From: Thauera sp. UBA6194
GTDB lineage: Bacteria; Pseudomonadota; Gammaproteobacteria; Burkholderiales; Rhodocyclaceae
Direction of reading: 5' to 3'
DNA: 60,976 nt
Assembly (NCBI GenBank): GCA_002422685.1
Contig: DITC01000066.1
Coordinates: 1-60,976, forward strand
Shown here: piece after piece, positions 50,371 to 59,847 of the stretch
Layout of the letters: each line of letters begins with the position of its first letter
How positions within the stretch are numbered: the stretch's first letter is position 1
The notes under the pieces: model-generated
What the model was told of the DNA's origin: nothing
Databases searched by the model: none
What the model saw: only the letters and a program-made list of their open reading frames with translations
Position numbers and translations under genes: made by a program

Positions 50371-52032
50371 ATGAGCACCGCATCCTCAGCCCCCCTCCGC
50401 TCCGGCCGCCTGCGCAGGGCGCGTCTGATTGCCGCAGCGCTGGCCCTGGTCCTGGGCGCCGGTCATGCCGCCGCGCGCGACTTCGTCTATGTGGTGCGCC
50501 CCGGGGACAACCCGTGGAACCTCACCGAGCGCTACCTCAAGAGCATCGACTACTGGCCACGCATCCAGGACTACAACCACATCCTGGCGCCCAAATCCAT
50601 CCAGCCCGGCACGGTGTTGCGCATTCCCGTGGCCTGGATGCGCGCGGAAGCGGTCGCGGCGCGGGTCATCGACCTCACCGGCGAAGTGCACTACGGCACG
50701 CCGGAGCGCCTCGAGCCGCTGTCGGTGGGCAGCAGCGTGCCCGCCGGCGTGTTCATCCGCAGCGGCGAAGACGCCAGCCTCACGCTCGAATTTCCCGACG
50801 GCAGCCGCAGCCTGGTCGGTGCGAACACCGCGCTCCGGCTGCGCCAGGCACAGCGCCTGAACGTCTCGGGTGCGCAGCAGACCGAGATCGAGCTCGAACG
50901 CGGACATATCGAAAACACCGTGCGCCCCACCCGCGCCAGCACCGGCGGGCGTTACATCATCCGCACTCCGGCCGCGATCGCCGCCGTGCGCGGCACCGAC
51001 TTCCGTGTCACCGCCGCGGGCGACGGCATGCGCACCGAGACCCTGACCGGCAAGGTCGCGATCGACAACCGGCGCGGGACGGTGCTCCTGCCCGCGGGCA
51101 CCGGCAACTACGCGGGCGCCGGCCTGAAACCCGAAAAATCCGCCCCCCTGCTGCCCGCTCCCACGCTCGAGGCGCTGCCCGAGCGCATCGATCGCGTACC
51201 TTTCCGGCTGCCGGTCGAGCCCGTCGCGGGCGCGCTGCGCTACCGCACGCAGATCGCACGGAGCGCCGACTTCACCAGCCTGCTCTCCGACCGCACGGTC
51301 ACCGCAACCGAGGCGGTCGGCAGCGGGGCGCTCGCCGACGGGCGCTACCGCATGCGGGTACGCGCGGTAGATGCACGCGGGCTCGAAGGTCTCGACGCCG
51401 AGCACGAGATCCTCATCGACGCCCAACCCGAGCCCCCCTACCCCAGCCTGCCCGAGCAGGGCGGGTTCGCCACCGACGCACAGATCCGCTTCGAGTGGGC
51501 GGGCAACCCGGATGCCAGCCGATACCACTTTCAGCTCGCCGGCGACCCGCATTTCGAGCAGATCCTGCTGCAACGAGACGTGCTCGACGCGCCCGGCCTG
51601 AGCCTGGACGAGACGCTCGCGCTGCCGCCCGGCGAGTACTTCTGGCGCGTGGCGGTGAGCACCGACGCCGAAGGCCGCGGCCCCTACTCCGACCCCCAGC
51701 GTTTCCGTCGCCCTGCCCCGGGCCCCAGCGCCGAGCCACCCGAAATCGACAGCGAGACCCTGCGCCTGAACTGGCGCGAACAACCCGGCGTGGAGCGCTA
51801 CGAGGTGCAGATCGCGAGCACGGCCGATTTCGCCGCCGCCGAATACGTCATCGAGACGGCCGACACCGGCCTGAGCATGGCGCGACCGCCGAGCGGCACC
51901 TGGCATGTGCGTATCCGCAGCCGGGAGCCGGGCGCGCCCTATGGCCCATGGAGCAAGGCGCAGCAGATCGAGCTGCCCCACAACCACTGGCGCGCGCTCT
52001 GGGTGCTGCTGCCCTTGTTGTTCGTGCCATGA
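50371..52032 (+). CDS. LysM and FecR domain periplasmic protein
   Basis: A 553-residue secreted protein. A signal peptide (about 1-36, ending near AGHAAA) is followed by a LysM peptidoglycan-binding module (about 38-86; YVVRPGDNPWNLTERYL), then a FecR domain (about 95-215) with TLEFPDGSRSLVGANT and IRTPAAIAAVRGTDFRV. The C-terminal half has two or three repeated Ig/fibronectin-like folds with FRLPVEPVAGALRYRTQI and EWAGNPDASRYHFQLAG. It is not a sigma-factor regulator by context. Its stop overlaps the start of the CHASE2 gene by 4 bases, so the two are a functional pair. Confidence 0.87.
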   Translation: MSTASSAPLRSGRLRRARLIAAALALVLGAGHAAARDFVYVVRPGDNPWNLTERYLKSIDYWPRIQDYNHILAPKSIQPGTVLRIPVAWMRAEAVAARVIDLTGEVHYGTPERLEPLSVGSSVPAGVFIRSGEDASLTLEFPDGSRSLVGANTALRLRQAQRLNVSGAQQTEIELERGHIENTVRPTRASTGGRYIIRTPAAIAAVRGTDFRVTAAGDGMRTETLTGKVAIDNRRGTVLLPAGTGNYAGAGLKPEKSAPLLPAPTLEALPERIDRVPFRLPVEPVAGALRYRTQIARSADFTSLLSDRTVTATEAVGSGALADGRYRMRVRAVDARGLEGLDAEHEILIDAQPEPPYPSLPEQGGFATDAQIRFEWAGNPDASRYHFQLAGDPHFEQILLQRDVLDAPGLSLDETLALPPGEYFWRVAVSTDAEGRGPYSDPQRFRRPAPGPSAEPPEIDSETLRLNWREQPGVERYEVQIASTADFAAAEYVIETADTGLSMARPPSGTWHVRIRSREPGAPYGPWSKAQQIELPHNHWRALWVLLPLLFVP

Positions 52033-54899
52033 AGCCCGCAGGCGCCGCCGCCATGCTCACCGGGCCGCGCGGCTGGGCGGTTGCGGCGCTGTTTGCCTGC
52101 GCCAGCCTGCTGGTCGGCCTGGCGCCCGTCGAGCGCCTCGACCTGCTCGCCTACGACAACATCGAGCCGGCCTTCCGCGCTGCCGCCGACGCCCCGGGCT
52201 CGGTGGTGGTCGCCATCGACGAGCCCACGCTCGCCGCGCTCGGGCGCTGGCCCTGGAACCGCACGGTTCATGCCGAGCTCATCGACCGGCTCACGGTTTC
52301 GGGCGTCGCGGCGATCGGCATGCCCATCCTCTTTTCCGAGCCTGCCCCCGGCGACAACGCGTTTGCCGAAGCCCTGGCAGCCTCGGGCCGCGTCGTGCTT
52401 CCGGTCGCGCCCGCCCAGAGCCCCGACCCGGACAGCGGCATCGGCGAGCTCCTGCCCACTCCGCCGCTGGCAGCAGGCGCGGCCCGGATCGGCCACGTCG
52501 ATGTCGAGGTGGACGCCGATGGGCTCGCGCGCAGGATCTTCGCCCGCGCGGGCAGCGGCGCCCCCAGCTGGCATGCGTTCGCGCTCGCCGTCCTAGAGCA
52601 GGCCGAAAACCCCGGTCGCGGCGCGCGCGAAGCGCACCACGACGGCGGGCTGCGCCGGGTTGCGCAGGCGCCGGCCTGGATCCGCGCGGACGAGGTCTTG
52701 CTGCCATATCCCGATGCCGCATCACGGCCGCGCTTCGTGTCCTACTTCGCCCTGCTCGAGCAAGCCGAAACCCTGCGCGGCCTGCACGGCCAGACGGTGT
52801 TCATCGGCGCCACCGCGGGAGGTCTGGCAGGCGCCCTGGCCACCCCGGCCTCGGCGCACGAGCACCCGATGTCGGCGGTCGAGTTTCATGCGCGCGCCTT
52901 CGAGGCGCTGCGTAGCGGCCTCACCTACCGCAGCGCGCGCACCGACCTCACCCTCGGGCTCACGCTGCTCTTCATCGGCATCTGCGCCACGCTGATGCGG
53001 CGCGTCGGCCTGGGCGGCGCGCTCGCGCTCGCGCCGCTGGCCCTCGTCCCGCCACTGGCAAGCGGTGTCGCGCTCAACACGCTGCAGGTATGGATCCCGC
53101 CCATGTCGGCCGTGCTGGCCTTCCTGCTCGGCTATCTGATCTGGTTCGGCAATCACCTGCTGCACACGCGCGGCTCGCTCGAGCACGCACGCCACGACGC
53201 CGACGCGACCCTGCGCTCCATCACCGACGGCGTGATCACGATCGACGAACACGCCCGCATCACGATGCTCAACCCGGTGGCCGAGCGCCTGAGCGGGCGA
53301 AGCCTCGCCGAAGCCCGCGGCACGGCGGTCACCGCCTTCCTCGGCGACTTCAGCGACGACGCAGCACACGGCCTCGAGGCGATCGGCGCCTCGCTGCGCC
53401 ACCGCCAGGGCATCCGCCTGCCCGAACCCCTGCACTGGCACACGCCCGACGGACAGACCCTCGCCTTGCAGCTGACCGTCACCCCGGTAGGCGACGCGGA
53501 CGAAGGCAGCGTGATCGTGCTCAACGACATCACCGACAGCCTGGCCTTCACCGCGCGCCTGCGCCACGAGGCCACCCACGACCTGCTCACCGGGCTGCCC
53601 AACCGCGCGCTGCTGCTCGACCGCCTGCAACAGGCGCTGGCCAACGCCCAGCGCCGCGGCACGCTGGTGGCGCTGCTCTTCGTTGACCTCGACCGCTTCA
53701 AGCGCATCAACGACAGCCTCGGCCATCAGGCCGGAGACCAGGTGCTGCGCGTGGGCGCCGAACGCCTGCAGGCCTCGGTGCGCAGCGGCGACACCGTCGC
53801 ACGCTGGGGTGGGGACGAGTTCATCATCCTCATGGACAACCTGCGCGATCGCAGCGCGGTGGTCGCGGTCGCGCAGAAATTGCTCGAGCTGCTCGACCGC
53901 GAGGTGCACACCCAGGGCACCACCGGGCTCGTGGTCTCGTGCAGCATCGGCATCAGCGTCGGCCCGCAGGACAGCAGCGATGCACCTACCCTGCTGTCGA
54001 TGGCGGACAAGGCCATGTACCGCGGCAAGCTCGGCGGCGGTAGCCGCTACACCTTCTATGCGCCCGAGATGAACACCTGGTCGCGCGACCGGCTCAACCT
54101 CGAATCTGCGCTCCGTCACGGGCTGTCGAACCGGGAATTCGAGCTCTTCTACCAGCCCCAGATCGACATCGGCACCGGCCAGCTCTCGGGGCTGGAGTCG
54201 CTGATCCGCTGGCACCGGCCGGGCAACGGCATCGTGCGTCCAGACGCGTTCATTCCGGCGGCCGAGGAAAGCGGGATCATCTGCAACATCGGCGACTGGG
54301 CCATCACCGAGGCGATGCATCAGGTCGCGCGCTGGAGCGCGGAAGGCCTGATGTCCGTTCCGCTCGCCGTCAACGTCTCCGCACGCCAGTGCTCGGACAT
54401 GAGCATCGTGGAGACGATCCGCGCCGCGCTCGCCGACAGCGGGCTCTCGGCCGAGATGCTCAAGATCGAAGTCACCGAATCCACCGCGATGCGCGACCCC
54501 GAGCGCGCCGCCGAGCTGCTGCGCAGCATCCACGGCCTCGGCGTGGGCGTGGCCGTGGATGACTTCGGCACCGGCTACTCGTCGCTCTCGCTGCTCAAGC
54601 GCTTCCCGATCTCCGAGCTCAAGATCGACAAGAGCTTCGTCGGCGACATCGCCGATGACAATGACGACGCAGCCATCGTGCGCGGCACCATCGCCCTGGC
54701 CCACGGCCTGGGCATGAAGGTGGTGGCCGAGGGCGTCGAGACCGAAGCCCAGCTCGGCTTCCTGGCACGCCATGGCTGCGACGTCGTGCAGGGCTACCTC
54801 TTCGCCAAGCCCCTGCCGGCGGGCGAGGTCCGTAGCTGGCTGACCAGGCTGCCGCCGCATGCGCTGCGCGTGATGAAGGGTAGCGCCCGGGTGCACTGA
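52029..54899 (+). CDS. CHASE2-PAS-GGDEF-EAL c-di-GMP signalling enzyme
   Basis: A 956-residue membrane sensor. After an N-terminal helix comes a periplasmic CHASE2 domain (about 35-290), then three transmembrane helices, a PAS domain (about 390-510), a GGDEF domain with an intact GGDEF (594-598) and an RSGD inhibitory site five residues before it, and an EAL domain. The EAL signature reads ESL at 723-725, but the other catalytic residues (NVSARQ, EVTEST, DDFGTGYSS, EGVETEAQ) are kept. It could both make and break c-di-GMP. Translation is coupled to the LysM/FecR gene by ATGA. Confidence 0.93.
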   Translation: MKPAGAAAMLTGPRGWAVAALFACASLLVGLAPVERLDLLAYDNIEPAFRAAADAPGSVVVAIDEPTLAALGRWPWNRTVHAELIDRLTVSGVAAIGMPILFSEPAPGDNAFAEALAASGRVVLPVAPAQSPDPDSGIGELLPTPPLAAGAARIGHVDVEVDADGLARRIFARAGSGAPSWHAFALAVLEQAENPGRGAREAHHDGGLRRVAQAPAWIRADEVLLPYPDAASRPRFVSYFALLEQAETLRGLHGQTVFIGATAGGLAGALATPASAHEHPMSAVEFHARAFEALRSGLTYRSARTDLTLGLTLLFIGICATLMRRVGLGGALALAPLALVPPLASGVALNTLQVWIPPMSAVLAFLLGYLIWFGNHLLHTRGSLEHARHDADATLRSITDGVITIDEHARITMLNPVAERLSGRSLAEARGTAVTAFLGDFSDDAAHGLEAIGASLRHRQGIRLPEPLHWHTPDGQTLALQLTVTPVGDADEGSVIVLNDITDSLAFTARLRHEATHDLLTGLPNRALLLDRLQQALANAQRRGTLVALLFVDLDRFKRINDSLGHQAGDQVLRVGAERLQASVRSGDTVARWGGDEFIILMDNLRDRSAVVAVAQKLLELLDREVHTQGTTGLVVSCSIGISVGPQDSSDAPTLLSMADKAMYRGKLGGGSRYTFYAPEMNTWSRDRLNLESALRHGLSNREFELFYQPQIDIGTGQLSGLESLIRWHRPGNGIVRPDAFIPAAEESGIICNIGDWAITEAMHQVARWSAEGLMSVPLAVNVSARQCSDMSIVETIRAALADSGLSAEMLKIEVTESTAMRDPERAAELLRSIHGLGVGVAVDDFGTGYSSLSLLKRFPISELKIDKSFVGDIADDNDDAAIVRGTIALAHGLGMKVVAEGVETEAQLGFLARHGCDVVQGYLFAKPLPAGEVRSWLTRLPPHALRVMKGSARVH

Positions 54900-54922
54900 G
54901 GCTCGGCGCGCACCATGAAGAA

Positions 54923-54955
54923 CGGCCCCGGGTGCGCATTGCGCACACGGGGCCG
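54923..54955. terminator. Bidirectional terminator hairpin
   Basis: A long near-perfect hairpin, CGGCCCCG plus TGCGC pairing with GCGCA plus CGGGGCCG around a 3-base loop, with one unpaired base on each side. It lies between the stops of the CHASE2 gene and the convergent formate dehydrogenase gene. No T tract is visible. Confidence 0.65.
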
Positions 54956-55013
54956 AAGCGCTCGGCCGGCAGGGAGGTCGCGCCGACCGAGCGGGGACGA
55001 AACGAAAGCGGGC

Positions 55014-56036
55014 TCAGGGATGCCCGGACTTGCCCGCCTTGACGTCGTGGTACCACTGCTCGTGGTGTTCGCGCGCCCAGGTCTCGTCGACATAGCCGGT
55101 CTTCATCGACTCGTAGGCGCCTTCGGCGCCGAGCGTGCCCATGTAGATGTGGCCGAAGGCCAGGCCCAGCATCAGGATGGCGCCGATGGCATGCACGATG
55201 TTCGCGGTCTGCATGTCGGCACGGCTCCAGTCGCCCAGATTCGGGAAGTCCATGATCAGGCCGGAGACCGCCACGGTCAGGCCGAGGAAGGTGACGCCGA
55301 ACCAGAACCAGGTCTTCTCGCCGAAGTTGAAGCGGCCCGAAGGCACGTGGCTGCCGTCGAGCAGGCCGCCGGCGCGGCGGATCCACTCCGCATCGATCGG
55401 CCGCCACACGTTGTCGCGCAGGAAGGCAAAGAACATCAGCACCACGAAGATCCCGAACAGCGGACCGACGTAGTTGTGCACCAGCTTGCCGGCGTTGAGC
55501 AGCAGCCCCAGCCCGCCGTGGCCGATGAGCGGCAGCAGCACGTGCTTGCCGAACAGGATCGCCAACCCGGTGACGGCGAGCAGCAGGAAGCTGATCGCCG
55601 TGCCCCAGTGCACGAAGCGCTCGAAGCCCGAGAAGCGCAGCATCTTGCGCCCGGTCTTGGCCCCGTGCAGCTTCATCGTGCCTTTGACCAGCCAGAACAG
55701 CAGGATGGCCGTGGGCACGAGGATGAGCAGCCAGCCGCCGTAGAGCGTGACCGGACCGTTGCGCGCCTGGCGCCAGGTATTGCCTTCGCTCTGGATCAGC
55801 ACGCCGGCCTCGGGGCTGCGCGAGAGGGTGAAGTGCTCCTCACCCGAGCGCACCGCCCGCCACACCGGCGCGTTGTTGAGCGGACGTTCGACCTGGCGCT
55901 CGGCCTGGTCCGCCGCGGTGCTGCCGTGCTGCGGCTCGGCCGCATGCAGCGGCAGCGCCGTCATCCACAGCATGAGCGCGAGCAGCAGCACGGCCAGCCA
56001 GCCGCCGTGCTGCCCCCGCATCGCGTGTGTCGTCAT
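55014..56036 (-). CDS. Formate dehydrogenase cytochrome b gamma subunit
   Basis: A 340-residue membrane subunit carrying electrons from the iron-sulfur subunit to quinone. A signal peptide (MTTHAMRGQHGGWLAVLL) is followed by a periplasmic stretch and then four transmembrane helices of the FdnI type; histidines in GFERFVHWGTA, KLVHNYVGP and VHAIGAILMLGLAFGHIYMG are likely heme b ligands. It is the last gene of the formate dehydrogenase operon, 10 bases after the small lipoprotein gene. ATG at 56036 gives the signal peptide. Confidence 0.9.
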   Translation of the reverse strand: MTTHAMRGQHGGWLAVLLLALMLWMTALPLHAAEPQHGSTAADQAERQVERPLNNAPVWRAVRSGEEHFTLSRSPEAGVLIQSEGNTWRQARNGPVTLYGGWLLILVPTAILLFWLVKGTMKLHGAKTGRKMLRFSGFERFVHWGTAISFLLLAVTGLAILFGKHVLLPLIGHGGLGLLLNAGKLVHNYVGPLFGIFVVLMFFAFLRDNVWRPIDAEWIRRAGGLLDGSHVPSGRFNFGEKTWFWFGVTFLGLTVAVSGLIMDFPNLGDWSRADMQTANIVHAIGAILMLGLAFGHIYMGTLGAEGAYESMKTGYVDETWAREHHEQWYHDVKAGKSGHP

Positions 56037-56046
56037 GACGATCTCC

Positions 56047-56283
56047 TCACTGGATGCGGTTGTACTCGTTCTGGCCACGGGCACGCTCCTTGAGCGCCTT
56101 CTCCCAGGCCGCGCGGTCGCCCTTGAACTCGCCGCCTTCCCACGGCCGGGTATCGGCCTTGCCGCGGTACTCGCCCTGTTCGTAGACGGTGACCTGCGGC
56201 ACCTCGCTGCAGGCTGCGAGGCCCAGCAGTGCGGTGCCGGCAAGGGTCGCGAGCGTGATCGACTTCAGCTTCCTCGTGCTCAT
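56047..56283 (-). CDS. Small lipoprotein in the formate dehydrogenase operon
   Basis: A 78-residue protein with a lipoprotein signal peptide: MSTRKLKSITLATLAG and a lipobox LAAC. The mature 54 residues are polar, with VYEQGEYRGKADTRPWEGG and KALKERARGQNEYN. I know no function. It overlaps the beta subunit gene by ATGA and precedes the gamma subunit by 10 bases, so it is co-translated with the enzyme and may help its assembly or attachment in the membrane. Confidence 0.85.
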   Translation of the reverse strand: MSTRKLKSITLATLAGTALLGLAACSEVPQVTVYEQGEYRGKADTRPWEGGEFKGDRAAWEKALKERARGQNEYNRIQ

Positions 56284-56906
56284 GACTGGCCCTCCCGCTT
56301 GCGTTCCTGCTTGCGCTCGCCGCCACCGTAGGCGGCATCCCAGCCCCACACCTCGGCGCCGGTGCCGCGACGCAGCACGCGCTCGCGGAAGATGTTGGCC
56401 ACCACGTCGGCGTCGCCGGCGATCAGCGCCTTGGTCGAGCACATCTCGGCGCACAGCGGCAGCTTGCCCTCGGCGAGGCGGTTGGAGCCGTACTTCTCGT
56501 ACTCGGCGGCCGAGCCGGTTTCTTCCGGGCCGCCGGCGCAGAAGGTGCACTTGTCCATCTTGCCGCGCGCGCCGAAGGCCGCCGGGCCGTTGGGGAACTG
56601 CGGCGCGCCGAACGGACAGGCGTAGAAGCAGTAGCCGCAGCCGATGCACTTGTCCTTGTCGTGCAGCACCACGCCGTCTTCGGTCTTGTAGAAACAGTCG
56701 GTCGGGCATACCGCCATGCACGGCGCGTCCGAGCAGTGCATGCACGCCACCGAGATCGAGCGCTCGCCCGGCACGCCGTCGTTCATCGTCACAACCCGGC
56801 GGCGGTTCACGCCCCAGGGCACCTCGTGCTCGTTCTTGCACGCAGTGACGCAGCCGTTGCATTCGATGCAGCGCTCGGCGTCACAGAGAAATTTCATGCG
56901 TCCCAT
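56280..56906 (-). CDS. fdhB: Formate dehydrogenase iron-sulfur beta subunit
   Basis: A 208-residue ferredoxin-type subunit that relays electrons from the molybdenum/tungsten subunit to the cytochrome. Four 4Fe-4S clusters can be assigned from the Cys groups in CIECNGCVTACKNEHEV, CMHCSDAPCMAVCPTDC, CIGCGYCFYACPFGAP and CTFCAGGPEE with CAEMC. Shorter than E. coli FdnH because it lacks the C-terminal membrane helix. It follows the alpha subunit by 18 bases. Confidence 0.94.
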   Translation of the reverse strand: MGRMKFLCDAERCIECNGCVTACKNEHEVPWGVNRRRVVTMNDGVPGERSISVACMHCSDAPCMAVCPTDCFYKTEDGVVLHDKDKCIGCGYCFYACPFGAPQFPNGPAAFGARGKMDKCTFCAGGPEETGSAAEYEKYGSNRLAEGKLPLCAEMCSTKALIAGDADVVANIFRERVLRRGTGAEVWGWDAAYGGGERKQERKREGQS

Positions 56907-56924
56907 CGTTTTTTCTCCTCGCCC

Positions 56925-59834
56925 TTACGCCTTGCTCACGCGGCACAGGGTGGTCTTGGTTTCCTGCATCATGGTCACCGAGTCGTAGCCGTAGGTCGTC
57001 GCGGTGTTGACCGCCTCGCCACGCACGACCGGCGCCGCACCCTCGGGGTAGAACTCGAGCATGTCCTTGCCCTGCCACCAGCCGGAGAAGTGGAAGGGCA
57101 GGAAGACGGTGCCCGGCGCCACGCGCTGGGTGACCTGGGCGCGCACCTTGAGCTTCGCCTTGGTGGGCGACTCGACCCAGATGTACTCGCCGTTGCGGAA
57201 GCCCGCGTCGTTGGCGTCCTTCGGGTTCACCTCGGCGAACATCTCCTGCTGCAGCTCGGCGAGCCAGGGGTTGGATCGGGTTTCCTCGCCGCCACCCTCG
57301 TACTCGACCAGGCGGCCAGAGGTCATCACCAGCGGGTAGTCCTTGGAGATGTCCTTCACCTTCTCCTGCATCGACTTGTACAGAGTGGGCAGGCGCCAGA
57401 ACTTCATCTTGTCGTCGTGGGTGGGGTACTTGGCGACCATGTCCGGGCGCGGCGAGTAGATCGGCTCGCGGTGCTGCGGGATCGGGTCGGGGAAGTTCCA
57501 CACCACCGCGCGCGCCTTGGCGTTGCCGAAGGGGTGACAGCCGTGGTTCTTCATGACCACGCGCTGGATGCCGCCGGAGACGTCGGTCTTCCAGTTCTTG
57601 CCCTCGGCCGCGGCCTTCTCGGCCTCGGTGAGCTCGTCCCACCAGCCCAGTTTCTTGAGCAACACGTGGTCGAACTCGGGGTAGCCCATCTGGATGTCGG
57701 CGCCCTTGGAGGCCGAACCCTCGGCCGCGAGCAGCGACACGCCGTCCTTCTCGACGCCGAAGTTGGCGCGGAAGTTGCCGCCACCGTCCATGACGTGCTT
57801 GGAGGTGTCGTACAGGTTGGGCGTGCCCGGGTGCTTCATCTCGGGGGTGCCGAAGCACGGCCACGGCAGGCCGAAGTACTCACCGTCGCAGGGGCCGCCC
57901 ACCGCCTTCAGCGTCTTCACGTCGAAGGTGTGCATGTTCTTCATGTGCAGCTTCAGGCGCTCGGGCGACTGGCCGGTGTAGCCGATGGTCCAGGTGCCGC
58001 GGTTGATCTCGCGCAGCGTGTCTTCCATGCTCGGCTCATCCCAGCCCTGGGCGTCCTTCTCGAGCTTGATGTTCTTGACGAACTCGTCGGCCCAGCCGAA
58101 CTTCTTGGCGAAGGCGTACATGATGGTGTGGTCGGGCTTGGACTCGAACAGCGGCTCGATGACCTTCTCGCGCCACTGCAGCGAGCGGTTCGACGCGGTG
58201 GCCGAGCCGGTGGTCTCGAACTGGGTGCAGGCGGGCAGCAGGTACACGCCGTCCTTTCTCACCATCGCCGCCATCGCCGCGGTCGCCGAAGGATAGGGGT
58301 CGATCACCACCAGGGTGTCGAGCGCCTTCATCGCCTCGACCATCTCGGCGCCACGCGTCTGCGAGTTGGGCGCGTGGCCCCAGTACACCACCGCGCGCAG
58401 GTTGCCGGCGGGCTGGTCGATCAGGTCCTTGTTCTCGAGCACGCCGTCGATCCAGCGCGACACCGTGATGCCGGATTTCTCCATCAGATCCTGCGAGGCA
58501 TAGCGCCCCTTGACCCACTCGTAATCCACGCCCCACACGCCGCACCAGTGCTTCCACGAGCCGGCCGCCAGGCCGTAGTAACCGGGCAGCGAGTCGGGGT
58601 TGGGACCAATGTCGGTCGCGCCCTGCACGTTGTCGTGACCGCGGAAGATGTTGGCGCCGCCACCCGACTTGCCGATGTTGCCGAGCGCGAGTTGCAGGAT
58701 GCAGGAGGCGCGCACCATCGCGTTGCCGATCGAGTGCTGGGTCTGGCCCATGCACCAGACGATGGTGCTGGGGCGGTTTTCGGCCATGGTGCGCGCGGCC
58801 AGCAGCATCTGGTCCTCAGGCACGCCGCAGGCTTCTTCCACCTGATCCGGCGTCCACTTGGCGAGCACCTCCTCGCGGATCTTGTCCATGCCGAAGACAC
58901 GATCGTCGATGTACTGCTTGTCTTCCCAGCCGTTCTGGAAGATGTGGTACAGCAGGCCGAACAGGAAGGGCACGTCGGTGCCCGAGCGGATGCGAATGTA
59001 CTGGTGCGCCTTGGCTGCGGTGCGGGTGAAGCGCGGATCCACCACGATCATCTTGGCGCCGTTTTCCTTGGCGTGCAGGATGTGCAGCAGCGACACCGGG
59101 TGCGCCTCGGCCGCGTTCGAGCCGATGAACAGCATCGCCTTGGCGTTCTGCATGTCGTTGTAGGAGTTCGTCATCGCGCCGTAACCCCAGGTGTTCGCCA
59201 CGCCCGCCACGGTGGTGGAGTGGCAGATACGCGCCTGGTGGTCGCAGTTGTTGGTGCCCCAGAAGGAGACGAACTTGCGCAGCAGGTAGGACTGCTCGTT
59301 GTTGTGCTTGCTCGATCCGATCCAGTACACCGCGTCGGGGCCGGATTCCTCGCGGATCTTCAGCAGGCGGTCGCCGACCTCGCTGAGCGCCTGTTCCCAC
59401 GAGATCTTCTGGTACTTGCCGTCGACCAGCTTCATCGGGTACTTGAGGCGGTATTCGCCGTGGCCGTGCTCGCGCAGCGCCGCGCCCTTGGCGCAGTGCG
59501 CGCCGAGGTTGATCGGCGAGTCGAACACCGGCTCCTGGTGCACCCACACGCCGTTGCGCACGATGGCGTCGCTGGCACAACCCACCGAACAGTGGGTGCA
59601 CACGGTGCGGCGCACCTCGGCCTTGCCCTCGGCGCGCGAAGCGCCGGCGGATGCAGCCTCGGCGGCGCCGATGAAGTTGTAGGGCAGCTGGGTGGCGAGC
59701 GCGCCGGCGCCCACGCCCAGGCCCGAGCGCTTCAGGAAGGCGCGGCGGTCCATGGTCTGGCCGAGCTGGCGCGCGGCGGCGCCGCGCAGGCGACGCGCGC
59801 TGGTCGCGGCGGTCGCGGATTTCTTGGTCAACAT
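56925..59834 (-). CDS. fdhA: Formate dehydrogenase catalytic alpha subunit (Cys type)
   Basis: A 969-residue Mo/W-bis-MGD enzyme oxidising formate to CO2 on the periplasmic side. A Tat signal DRRAFLKRSG lies at residues 29-38. One 4Fe-4S cluster is bound by Cys79, Cys82, Cys86 and Cys114. The active-site residue is Cys204 (ICHSTTVAG), where selenium enzymes have selenocysteine; no in-frame TGA is used. A long N-terminal region precedes the Tat motif, so the real start may be the internal ATG at 59753 that begins MDRRAFLK. The order alpha, beta, lipoprotein, gamma follows. Confidence 0.95.
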   Translation of the reverse strand: MLTKKSATAATSARRLRGAAARQLGQTMDRRAFLKRSGLGVGAGALATQLPYNFIGAAEAASAGASRAEGKAEVRRTVCTHCSVGCASDAIVRNGVWVHQEPVFDSPINLGAHCAKGAALREHGHGEYRLKYPMKLVDGKYQKISWEQALSEVGDRLLKIREESGPDAVYWIGSSKHNNEQSYLLRKFVSFWGTNNCDHQARICHSTTVAGVANTWGYGAMTNSYNDMQNAKAMLFIGSNAAEAHPVSLLHILHAKENGAKMIVVDPRFTRTAAKAHQYIRIRSGTDVPFLFGLLYHIFQNGWEDKQYIDDRVFGMDKIREEVLAKWTPDQVEEACGVPEDQMLLAARTMAENRPSTIVWCMGQTQHSIGNAMVRASCILQLALGNIGKSGGGANIFRGHDNVQGATDIGPNPDSLPGYYGLAAGSWKHWCGVWGVDYEWVKGRYASQDLMEKSGITVSRWIDGVLENKDLIDQPAGNLRAVVYWGHAPNSQTRGAEMVEAMKALDTLVVIDPYPSATAAMAAMVRKDGVYLLPACTQFETTGSATASNRSLQWREKVIEPLFESKPDHTIMYAFAKKFGWADEFVKNIKLEKDAQGWDEPSMEDTLREINRGTWTIGYTGQSPERLKLHMKNMHTFDVKTLKAVGGPCDGEYFGLPWPCFGTPEMKHPGTPNLYDTSKHVMDGGGNFRANFGVEKDGVSLLAAEGSASKGADIQMGYPEFDHVLLKKLGWWDELTEAEKAAAEGKNWKTDVSGGIQRVVMKNHGCHPFGNAKARAVVWNFPDPIPQHREPIYSPRPDMVAKYPTHDDKMKFWRLPTLYKSMQEKVKDISKDYPLVMTSGRLVEYEGGGEETRSNPWLAELQQEMFAEVNPKDANDAGFRNGEYIWVESPTKAKLKVRAQVTQRVAPGTVFLPFHFSGWWQGKDMLEFYPEGAAPVVRGEAVNTATTYGYDSVTMMQETKTTLCRVSKA

Positions 59835-59847
59835 CCTCGCGTCCTCC

